NCBI GenBank assembly: GCA_964009845.1 | Contig: CAXGIQ010000050.1 | Span: 1 to 9,553, forward strand | Direction: 5' to 3' | From: UBA7312 sp002715345 | Lineage (GTDB): Bacteria > Bacteroidota > Bacteroidia > Flavobacteriales > UBA7312 | Length of the DNA stretch: 9,553 bases | Shown: piece after piece, positions 1-6,488 of the stretch | How positions within the stretch are numbered: the stretch's first letter is position 1 | Layout of the letters: each line of letters begins with the position of its first letter | Program-made: the position numbers and the translations under genes | The notes under the pieces: model-generated | What the model was told of the DNA's origin: nothing | Databases searched by the model: none | Seen by the model: the letters and a program-made list of their open reading frames with translations, nothing else

Positions 1-1993
1 TATCATAGTTATACACCTTCTTGTCTTCGGCAGGAATTAAAATTCTGTATTTTCTGTTATTGTCATAGTCTATTAAAGTATGTCCAGCGGAGGCTCTGCT
101 TTCTAGCCTTCTTGGAAAGGTTTCTACATTATTTCCATTTCTGTCAAGCATATATATACTGTCTGCAGTATTAAAAACTAATTGCAGTTTTTTGTTTTTG
201 TAAAAATCAATTTGATTGATTTTACCTAAAATTTTTCCACCTATTTTTTTGATCCATAATGTTTTTCCACTAGTGCTGATGAGATGTAATTGGTGGCCGT
301 CATCTTGCACCAATACTTCTTGTAGTTTGGTATAATGATTGGTGATGAATTGCGGCTGCATGCTGAATGTATTTCCTAAGCTAACGCTCCATAATAATTG
401 GCTTTCGTCACGCATATTAGGTTCGTAATGTAAAACTGCACTATTGTAAAAAAGCTCGTTATTTGTTGTTAATTGATAAGCAAAAGCATTGATGTTTGAC
501 CAATCTTCTACATTTACCCAGTCTTGAAAGTTTTTATACAAATCCGAAGTCCAGTTATTTAAAGATGGGTTGCTGTAAAAAAGATAGTTGCATTTAGATG
601 AAATGCTTTCGGTGTAATTTTGATAGTAGATATTATTTGCTAGTGTTTTTCTAGAAAGGTTACTATTTATAAATGTTTTCAATGCTATTGGTGAGTTAGC
701 GAAAACCAAGTATCCATCTATCCAGCAGAAATAATTTTCATAGACAGCGCTGAACATGTTTCCAAGCACCCTTTGTAAAACATCGGGGATGTGTAGTTTG
801 TAAAGTTTAACACCTCTGTGTTTGTCGTTATATGGGTTTTCAGTTATGTTTTTGTTGAGGTGTCGTAGCATTTCAACAGCTTCCGAGTTAGATTGTACAA
901 CAACATAGTTTTCGATATTGCCAGAAGAGGCAAAAGTGCTGATATGGCTAAGTTCATTTCCTATAATCGCGGCAAAGGTGTTTTCTAGATTAAATCCATA
1001 TTCTTTATCCCTTTCTTGAATCCACTTGTTATGCTCGTAAAGGTTGTTGTGTTTGGCTAAAAAGTCAGTGTACTTTGCATAAAAGTAACGAAAATCATTT
1101 ATGCCTAGCACTTCCATTTTTTGTGTGTTGGAAGGTAAAATAGCATCCATTAAAATGGTTTGGGGTTTTTGCCCACTCAGTGTATTTAAGAAATTGTTGG
1201 ATGAGTCTTGTGCCAATGTAAATCCAGAGAACATTAAGCTGTTGTCTTTGGTTTTTAAATCTAGCTCTGCCCATTCTGCCCAGCGTCCAATTTGTTGTTC
1301 TTGCTTTTTGTTGAGGGCAATATTTTGCTTTAATAACTTAGAGAACTCAGTGTAGTTGAGGTATAAGTGTACATTAGCAAAAGTGCTTTCTGTTTGTTGT
1401 ACTCTTGCAAAAGTAAGGTCGTCTAAAAGGCTTAATTCGTTGTTGAGTTGTCGAATACTATTCTCTACTAAAAGATGAGAGGAGCCAAAAAAGACAATGC
1501 CTTGATGAATGCAGAAATTCCAACCATTTTCTAATTCATAAAGAGCGACTCCATCATATTCTTTGCTGTTTAATTTTTGAGTTAAGAAATGTGTTTTTAG
1601 TAAATCTAGAGGATTGTCTAAAGGAAAAGTTGTTGAAATTAAAACATCAAAATCTTGCGTAGTACTATGGATAGAAAGGTATACAACCTGCTTGGCTAGT
1701 ATTTTTTTTAAACTTTCAGATGTTTCAATAGTATTTTGTGCGTTGATAATGTTACTTTTAATGTGTTGCCATTTATCATTTTTGCTGATCTGTTGCCAAA
1801 TAGCAGATGCTTCTAATTCGCTCCAGCTTTTGCGCCAATTATCACTTTTTACAATGATAGCAGCATTAGTAGGGATTGCTTGTAACGGATTAGCCGTTGA
1901 TCTTGCAATCTCCATGTATTTAGAATATCCTAAATAAGCGATGGTTCCAATAAGTCCGAATAGAACAAGGCCGACAACGATTTTTTTTTTCAT
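1..1993 (-). CDS. Membrane-anchored protein of unknown function, DUF3352-like, with C-terminal propeller-like repeats (3' end outside window)
   Basis: Reading the minus strand from ATG at 1993 gives 664 codons without a stop, running off the left edge, so the C-terminus is missing. Residues 4-23 form one hydrophobic segment after a short lysine-rich start, which suggests a signal anchor or uncleaved signal peptide with the rest in the periplasm. Residues about 40-540 are a mixed, Asn- and Leu-rich region resembling the DUF3352 type found in Bacteroidota; this match is from memory and moderate. From about 560 onward, short repeats of the form 'hydrophobic strand, D/N-G, strand' appear (near 560-589, 603-630 and 649-664, including LDRNGN), as in PQQ- or WD-like beta-propellers. 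I see no catalytic motif or heme site. It lies 106 bases after rnhB in the same direction and has its own candidate promoter. The function is not known; a structural or envelope-associated role is a guess. The reading frame is certain, the family name less so. Confidence 0.85.
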   Translation of the reverse strand, partial: MKKKIVVGLVLFGLIGTIAYLGYSKYMEIARSTANPLQAIPTNAAIIVKSDNWRKSWSELEASAIWQQISKNDKWQHIKSNIINAQNTIETSESLKKILAKQVVYLSIHSTTQDFDVLISTTFPLDNPLDLLKTHFLTQKLNSKEYDGVALYELENGWNFCIHQGIVFFGSSHLLVENSIRQLNNELSLLDDLTFARVQQTESTFANVHLYLNYTEFSKLLKQNIALNKKQEQQIGRWAEWAELDLKTKDNSLMFSGFTLAQDSSNNFLNTLSGQKPQTILMDAILPSNTQKMEVLGINDFRYFYAKYTDFLAKHNNLYEHNKWIQERDKEYGFNLENTFAAIIGNELSHISTFASSGNIENYVVVQSNSEAVEMLRHLNKNITENPYNDKHRGVKLYKLHIPDVLQRVLGNMFSAVYENYFCWIDGYLVFANSPIALKTFINSNLSRKTLANNIYYQNYTESISSKCNYLFYSNPSLNNWTSDLYKNFQDWVNVEDWSNINAFAYQLTTNNELFYNSAVLHYEPNMRDESQLLWSVSLGNTFSMQPQFITNHYTKLQEVLVQDDGHQLHLISTSGKTLWIKKIGGKILGKINQIDFYKNKKLQLVFNTADSIYMLDRNGNNVETFPRRLESRASAGHTLIDYDNNRKYRILIPAEDKKVYNYD
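1981..1990 (-). repeat. A10 homopolymer directly after the start codon
   Basis: Ten T on the plus strand give ATG followed by ten A on the coding strand, encoding three lysines and the start of an Ile codon. The frame is open as given. Runs of this length can slip during replication or transcription, and loss or gain of one base would end the protein early. It may equally reflect the usual A-rich, unstructured start of Bacteroidota mRNAs and the positive charge before a membrane anchor. Confidence 0.6.
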
Positions 1994-2014
1994 GCTGAGC
2001 GTGACATTTGAATT

Positions 2015-2045
2015 CAAAAATATAAACAAATAACTTATGTTTCAA
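2015..2045 (-). promoter_or_regulatory. Candidate Bacteroidota-type promoter for the DUF3352-like gene
   Basis: On the minus strand TTG (2045-2043) is followed after 20 bases by TATTTTTG (2022-2015), an exact match to the -7 consensus TAnnTTTG with the -33 TTG at an allowed distance (17-23). The box ends 21 bases before the ATG at 1993, so the leader would be very short. The rest of the 1994-2099 gap is AT-rich; I see no convincing hairpin-plus-U-tract terminator for the upstream operon there. AT-rich DNA makes chance matches likely, hence moderate confidence. Confidence 0.5.
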
Positions 2046-2099
2046 TGTGCTGAATTAGCTACATATTAACGATGAATTGTATATAAGTAGTATGTGAAA

Positions 2100-2699
2100 T
2101 TAAAAATCTAGCTTCAGTTGAGCAGGTAGGAGTTTAAAGCTTTTTCTGTGATGTGGAGTGATTCCTTTTTCTTGAATAGCTTTCCTATGTTCAGCAGTAG
2201 GGTATCCTTTGTTGTTTTTCCAAGCGTATGAGTCAAATTCTAAATCTAGTTTTTCCATGATATCATCACGATATGTTTTTGCCAAAACAGATGCTGCAGC
2301 TATAGATAGAAATTTACTATCTCCCTTAACGATACAGTGATGAGGAATGTCTTTGTAAGGATTGAATAGATTACCATCAATTAGTAATTGTTCAGGCTTT
2401 TGTTTGAGCTGTTCAATAGCTCTGTGCATGGCTAAGAAGGATGCATTCAAAATATTGATTTCATCAATTTCTTGAGGAGAAACAATTCCTACTCCCCAAG
2501 CAGTAGCTTCTTTTTCAATGATAGGACGTAAAAGAGAGCGTTGTTTTTCGCTTAGTTTCTTTGAGTCGTTAAGGAATTTGTTGTGGAAATTAGGGGGTAA
2601 AATAACGGCCGAAGCCACCACGGGGCCGGCCAAACACCCCCTGCCGGCTTCATCGCAACCGGCTTCTATTAGCCCTTCGTTGTGATAGGGCTTTAGCAT
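2100..2699 (-). CDS. rnhB: Ribonuclease HII
   Basis: 199 residues, normal length for the family. RNase HII cuts the RNA strand of RNA-DNA hybrids and nicks at single ribonucleotides left in DNA, starting ribonucleotide excision repair in the cytoplasm. The four metal-binding acids are visible: D16 and E17 in CDEAGRG, D108 in LLIDG and D127 in KGDSK. The G19-R20-G21 motif that reads the RNA-DNA junction, DSKKLS (45-50), the IAAASVLAK helix (133-141) and the substrate tyrosine Y166 in GYPT are all present, so the enzyme should be active. The ATG shares one base with the efp stop (TAATG, 2701-2697), which fixes the start and suggests translational coupling. It is the last gene of the lpx run. 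Oddity: the segment coding for the catalytic motif is far richer in GC than everything around it. Confidence 0.97.
   Translation of the reverse strand: MLKPYHNEGLIEAGCDEAGRGCLAGPVVASAVILPPNFHNKFLNDSKKLSEKQRSLLRPIIEKEATAWGVGIVSPQEIDEINILNASFLAMHRAIEQLKQKPEQLLIDGNLFNPYKDIPHHCIVKGDSKFLSIAAASVLAKTYRDDIMEKLDLEFDSYAWKNNKGYPTAEHRKAIQEKGITPHHRKSFKLLPAQLKLDF
2606..2666. other. Short GC-rich island inside rnhB
   Basis: By hand count 44 of 61 bases are G or C, against 22 of 60 in 2401-2460 of the same gene. It contains stacked palindromes CGGCCG (2606-2611), GGCCGGCC (2624-2631) and two copies of GCCGGC (2625-2630, 2643-2648) that could pair as a 6-bp stem with a 14-base gap or less, plus CCGGCTTC repeated at 2644-2651 and 2659-2666. 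It codes for the EAGCDEAGRGCLAGPVVAS stretch of RNase HII, using codons such as GCC, GGC, GGG, CCC and GTG that neighbours avoid. The composition is observed; its cause is unknown. Confidence 0.8.
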
Positions 2700-3265
2700 T
2701 ATGATTTTACGCGTTCGGAATAACTGGCTGTACGTGTGTCAATTTTAATTTTATCGCCAATATTGATGAATAAAGGAACATTTACTTTTGCACCTGTTTC
2801 CACCGTTGCAGGTTTCAGTGTGTTCGTTGCAGTGTCTCCTTTAATTCCAGGTTCTGTGTAAGTGATTTCCAACACAACAGATGGTTTTAAATCGCAACTT
2901 AAAGGCTTTTCTTCTTCAGCATGGAAAAGGATGTCCACATTATCGCCATCTTTCAAAAATTGTGGAGCGTTAATCATCGCTTTATCTAAGAAGATTTGCT
3001 CATAGTTATCCATGTTCATGAAATGATAAGTGTCTCCTTCAGCATATAAAAATTGGTATGTTCTGTTTTCGATTCTTACAATATCAATCTTAACACCTGC
3101 AGTAAAAGTATTGTCAAGATTCTTTCCAGAAGTTAAACTCTTTAGTTTTGTTCTTACGAAAGCAGGACCTTTTCCTGGTTTTACATGCTGAAATTCGGTG
3201 ATTTGCCAAAGATCATTATTGTAATTAATGCACAATCCGTTTCTAAAATCTGAAGTTGTTGCCAT
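2699..3265 (-). CDS. efp: Translation elongation factor P
   Basis: 188 residues, the standard length for bacterial EF-P, with the three expected beta-barrel parts: KOW-like N-terminal domain (about 1-64), central OB domain (about 67-126) and C-terminal OB domain (about 129-188). EF-P binds the ribosome between P and E sites and relieves stalling at consecutive prolines. The loop that reaches the peptidyl-transferase centre reads VKPGKGPAF, with K32 at its tip (equivalent to E. coli K34). In other bacteria this residue is beta-lysylated, rhamnosylated (when Arg) or carries aminopentanol; which modification, if any, applies here cannot be told, and no modifying enzyme lies in the window. The C-terminal GDKIKIDTRTASYSER signature (about 171-185) is typical. 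It starts 4 bases after the lpxA stop and overlaps rnhB by 1 base. Confidence 0.97.
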   Translation of the reverse strand: MATTSDFRNGLCINYNNDLWQITEFQHVKPGKGPAFVRTKLKSLTSGKNLDNTFTAGVKIDIVRIENRTYQFLYAEGDTYHFMNMDNYEQIFLDKAMINAPQFLKDGDNVDILFHAEEEKPLSCDLKPSVVLEITYTEPGIKGDTATNTLKPATVETGAKVNVPLFINIGDKIKIDTRTASYSERVKS

Positions 3266-3269
3266 AATC

Positions 3270-4052
3270 TTAATTTTGGTTGTAGCCTTTTAAAATTCCT
3301 CTTCCAGATTTTCTAATAAAATCGATGATTTCGTCTCTTTCTGTAGAAATAGGGAATTCGGCTTCTAGTTTATCTAATGCCTGTGTGTTGTTTAATTTGC
3401 TTTGGAAAATAGTTCGATAAATATTCTGAATTTCACGAATCTTTTCGCTTTCAAACCCTCTTCTTCTTAATCCAATAGAATTGATACCTACAAACGCTAA
3501 AGGTTCTCTGGCTACTTTTAGGTAGGGAGGAACATCTTTACGGACCAATGATCCACCTGAAATCATAGTGTGTTTGCCAATTGTTACAAATTGATGGACC
3601 GCTGATAAACCACCGATGATGGCCCAATCACCTATTTCAATATGTCCAGCTAGCTGCACACTATTTACAATAATTGCATTGTTTCCAATGTGGCAATCAT
3701 GTGCAATATGTGCATAAGCCATTATTAGACAATTCTCACCAATTTCAGTCTTACCACTGTATTTAGTTCCTCTATTTACGGTAACACATTCTCTGATAGT
3801 GGTATTATCGCCAATAATAGCTAGCGAATCTTCTCCTCCAAATTTTAAATCCTGCGGTATAGCGGCAATAACAGCACCTGGAAAAATTCGACAGTTTTTC
3901 CCAATTCTAGCACCTTCCATGATAGTCACATTGGATCCTATCCATGTGCCTTCTCCTATTTCCACATTTTTGTGGATGGTAGTAAAGGGTTCTATAACTG
4001 CATTATTAGCAATTTTTGCTTGTGGATGTACGTAAGCTAAAGGTTGGTTCAT
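3270..4052 (-). CDS. lpxA: UDP-N-acetylglucosamine O-acyltransferase (first step of lipid A synthesis)
   Basis: 260 residues, close to E. coli LpxA (262). It transfers a 3-hydroxyacyl chain from acyl-ACP to the 3-position of UDP-GlcNAc in the cytoplasm. Residues about 6-185 are left-handed beta-helix built of hexapeptide repeats (for example IGEGTW, IGKNCR, IGENCL, IGNNAI), followed by the helical C-terminal domain with the family signature GLRRRGF (194-200). The catalytic histidine is H118 in AHIAHDC (E. coli H125), with H115 matching H122; AVHQF and the DVPPY turn are also conserved. By alignment from memory G166 sits at the E. coli G173 position that governs acyl length; a glycine there permits a long pocket, in line with the long hydroxy acids usual in this phylum. 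It starts 3 bases after the lpxC-fabZ stop and is 4 bases before efp. Confidence 0.97.
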   Translation of the reverse strand: MNQPLAYVHPQAKIANNAVIEPFTTIHKNVEIGEGTWIGSNVTIMEGARIGKNCRIFPGAVIAAIPQDLKFGGEDSLAIIGDNTTIRECVTVNRGTKYSGKTEIGENCLIMAYAHIAHDCHIGNNAIIVNSVQLAGHIEIGDWAIIGGLSAVHQFVTIGKHTMISGGSLVRKDVPPYLKVAREPLAFVGINSIGLRRRGFESEKIREIQNIYRTIFQSKLNNTQALDKLEAEFPISTERDEIIDFIRKSGRGILKGYNQN

Positions 4053-4055
4053 GCC

Positions 4056-5429
4056 TTACTTTACTTTCGCAATTTGTGCCATTAATTCGGCTTCCATTAC
4101 TAATTTCTCTCCAACAAATGCTTGTCCAAACATATGGCAAATACCTCTCCTAATAGGAGAGATTAGCTCTAGTTTAAACACAAGAGTGTCTCCAGGTAAT
4201 ACCTTTTGCTTGAATTTTGCTTTGTCAATTTTCATAAAGTATGTAAGGTATTTTTCTGGATCAGGAACAGTGCTTAAAATTAAGATTCCACCAGCTTGAG
4301 CCATGGCTTCGATTTGTAAAACTCCAGGCATAACAGGAGCTCCTGGAAAATGTCCTTGAAAGAAGTCTTCATTCATTGTGACATTTTTCACTCCTACAAC
4401 ATGTTCATCACTTAACTCTATGATTTTATCAATCAATAAGAATGGTGGGCGATGTGGTAGCATATCTAAAATTCCGTGAATATCTTTCACAGGAGTGGCA
4501 TTTGGATCGTAATATGGTGCGCTCTTTTTCATAAGCTGTAACAATTTTTTAGTGAATGCAGCATTGGCAGTGTGTCCAGGTTTTTTAATCTTCAAATGAC
4601 CTTTAATAGGCATTCCTAATAGGGCAAGGTCACCTACTACATCCAGTAGTTTATGTCTAGCCGGTTCGTTGTTGAAACGGAGGTCTAAATTATTTAAAAT
4701 TCCTTGTTTTTGTACTTCTACCTTGTCTTTTCCAAAAAGTTGACCTAATTTTTTACTTTCTTCTTCTGATAATTCTCTCTCAACAAGCACAATGGCATTG
4801 TTTAAATCTCCTCCTTTAATGAGATCGTTTGCAGCCAACTGCTCTAGCTCATGTAAAAAGCAGAAGGTTCTAGCGGAAGAAAAGTCAGATTTGAAATCAG
4901 AAAGATTATTCATTTCTGCTGAAGATACTCCAAGTACTTCAGTTTCATAATCAACTTCTATACTAATTTGAAAATCATCAGCAGGTTCAAGTAAAAAGTC
5001 GGTATCGGTTTCTTCTAAACGAAATTGGAAGCTTTTGTTTGGCTTATAGTATCTTCTTAATGCATGCTGTTCTTCAATACCCGCTTCTTCTAAAATCTGC
5101 GTAAAAGGAGCAGAGCTTCCATCTAAAATAGGAAGTTCCGCTTGTGTTATTTCGATGATAAGATTATCAATTCCCAAAGATGCAACAGCAGCTAAAGCGT
5201 GCTCGGTAGTTTGTGCGATAGCACCATCATGTTCTAATCGAGTTCCTCTATTAGTGTCTGTGATGTAATTGGCTGATGCTGGAATAGTTTTGTTTAAATC
5301 GGTACGCACAAAACAAACCCCATGACCCGTAGAAGCAGGTTTGAAAGTAACAGTTGTTTCTATGCCGGTATGAAGACCCTGTCCGCTAATTCTAACGGCT
5401 TTTTGGATAGTGCGTTGGTTCTGTTGCAT
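4056..5429 (-). CDS. lpxC-fabZ: Bifunctional UDP-3-O-acyl-GlcNAc deacetylase / 3-hydroxyacyl-ACP dehydratase (LpxC-FabZ fusion)
   Basis: 457 residues made of two complete enzymes. Residues 1 to about 305 are LpxC, the zinc deacetylase that commits UDP-3-O-acyl-GlcNAc to lipid A: catalytic E76 with zinc ligand H77 in TTEHALAA, further ligands H259 and D263 in ARHKLLDVVGD, and the catalytic H286 in KPGHTAN, matching E. coli E78, H79, H238, D242 and H265. Residues about 312-457 are FabZ, a hot-dog-fold dehydratase of fatty acid elongation: HRPPFLLID (326-334) and the catalytic H360 and E374 in GHFPGAPVMPGVLQIEAMAQAG. The two share the 3-hydroxyacyl-ACP branch point, so fusion could balance lipid A against phospholipid. 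This fusion is well known in Bacteroidota. There is no frameshift or stop at the junction. It begins 7 bases after the lpxD stop. Both active sites look intact. Confidence 0.97.
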   Translation of the reverse strand: MQQNQRTIQKAVRISGQGLHTGIETTVTFKPASTGHGVCFVRTDLNKTIPASANYITDTNRGTRLEHDGAIAQTTEHALAAVASLGIDNLIIEITQAELPILDGSSAPFTQILEEAGIEEQHALRRYYKPNKSFQFRLEETDTDFLLEPADDFQISIEVDYETEVLGVSSAEMNNLSDFKSDFSSARTFCFLHELEQLAANDLIKGGDLNNAIVLVERELSEEESKKLGQLFGKDKVEVQKQGILNNLDLRFNNEPARHKLLDVVGDLALLGMPIKGHLKIKKPGHTANAAFTKKLLQLMKKSAPYYDPNATPVKDIHGILDMLPHRPPFLLIDKIIELSDEHVVGVKNVTMNEDFFQGHFPGAPVMPGVLQIEAMAQAGGILILSTVPDPEKYLTYFMKIDKAKFKQKVLPGDTLVFKLELISPIRRGICHMFGQAFVGEKLVMEAELMAQIAKVK

Positions 5430-5436
5430 AGGTTGT

Positions 5437-6474
5437 TTATTCCTCTCGCAAAGATGTTAATTCTTTTTCTAACTCTTGTATGCGTTTGTACAGTTCTGGT
5501 AATTTTTTATAAAACACATAAGAGCGTTTATAATCGCCAATATTAAATGCTGGTGATCCTTGAATGATAGCTCCCTTTTCTTTAATGCTACTAGAAATGC
5601 CAGATTGCGCAGCAATTTTCACTTCGTCGGCAATAGTGAGGTGTCCAACAATACCTACTTGTCCGCCAATCATACAGTTTTTTCCAATTTTGGTAGATCC
5701 AGCAATTCCAGTTTGAGCTGCAATCACTGTGTTTTCTCCAATTTCTACATTGTGTGCAATTTGGATGAGGTTGTCAAGTTTTACTCCTTTTCGAATAACC
5801 GTAGAGCCTAAAGTTGCTCTGTCGATAGTTGTATTAGCGCCAATCTCTACATGATCTTCTAACACTACATTTCCAATCTGTGGTACTTTGTGATACTCGC
5901 CATCTGAATTTGGTGCAAATCCAAACCCATCGCTACCAATAATTGAGTTGGCTTGAAAGGTGCAGTTATTTCCAACAATACAATCATTAAAAACACGAAC
6001 CCCTGCATGTAAAATGCAATTATCTCCAATGTTTACATTATCTCCTATAAAACAATGTGTATGAATTTTTGTACTTTTTCCAATCCTAACACCTTTTCCA
6101 ATATTAGTGAGTGCACCAATAAAAACCTCCTCTCCTAATTTTGCTGTTTCATCTACAGAAGCAGAGGAGTCAATTCCTATTTGATTGTTTTTAAACTGAT
6201 TGTAGATTTCCAACAATTTTCTAAAACTTTGATATGCATCATCAACCCGAATCAATGTGGTGTTAATGGATTTTTCAGCTACAAAATCTTTATTAACAAT
6301 TACAGCTGTTGCTTCTGTTTCGTAAATATATGCAGTGTATTGACGGTTGGATAAAAAGCTAAGTGTCCCATGTTTTCCTTCTTCAATTTTAGATAATGAA
6401 GATACCATTGCATCTTTATTTCCCTCAACGCTTCCTTCAAGCAGATCGGCTATTTGTTGAACACTAAATTCCAT
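5437..6474 (-). CDS. lpxD: UDP-3-O-acylglucosamine N-acyltransferase
   Basis: 345 residues, near the usual 340. It adds the second 3-hydroxyacyl chain from acyl-ACP to the amine freed by LpxC. Domain order is typical: an N-terminal uridine-binding domain (about 1-98) with the nucleotide-stacking segment SFLSNRQY (39-46), a left-handed beta-helix of hexapeptide repeats (about 100-305), and a C-terminal helix (about 313-345) that is charged and coiled-coil-like. The catalytic histidine is H241 in IQIAHNVEIG, equivalent to E. coli H239; the GSDGFGFAP loop (180-188) and ANTTIDRATLG (213-223) are also family marks. The gene starts 14 bases after the HD-protein stop, without a Shine-Dalgarno sequence, and is 7 bases before lpxC-fabZ. 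Placement beside lpxC and lpxA and the N-terminal domain exclude other hexapeptide transferases. Confidence 0.97.
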   Translation of the reverse strand: MEFSVQQIADLLEGSVEGNKDAMVSSLSKIEEGKHGTLSFLSNRQYTAYIYETEATAVIVNKDFVAEKSINTTLIRVDDAYQSFRKLLEIYNQFKNNQIGIDSSASVDETAKLGEEVFIGALTNIGKGVRIGKSTKIHTHCFIGDNVNIGDNCILHAGVRVFNDCIVGNNCTFQANSIIGSDGFGFAPNSDGEYHKVPQIGNVVLEDHVEIGANTTIDRATLGSTVIRKGVKLDNLIQIAHNVEIGENTVIAAQTGIAGSTKIGKNCMIGGQVGIVGHLTIADEVKIAAQSGISSSIKEKGAIIQGSPAFNIGDYKRSYVFYKKLPELYKRIQELEKELTSLREE

Positions 6475-6488
6475 GCGGTAAAAGTAAC

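Noticed and set aside
1101..1937. Plus-strand open frames at 1101-1355 and 1614-1937
   Set aside because: They lie wholly inside the long minus-strand envelope-protein frame, have no recognisable domains and are Cys/Leu/Ser-rich, as antisense shadows usually are.
1994..2099. Rho-independent terminator after rnhB
   Set aside because: Only a weak, bulged CTAC/GTAG pairing in AT-rich sequence is visible and no GC stem followed by a U-tract.
3799..5811. Plus-strand open frames at 3799-4035, 4051-4299, 5322-5546 and 5560-5811
   Set aside because: They are antisense to lpxA, lpxC-fabZ and lpxD, whose catalytic motifs are plainly in the other strand.
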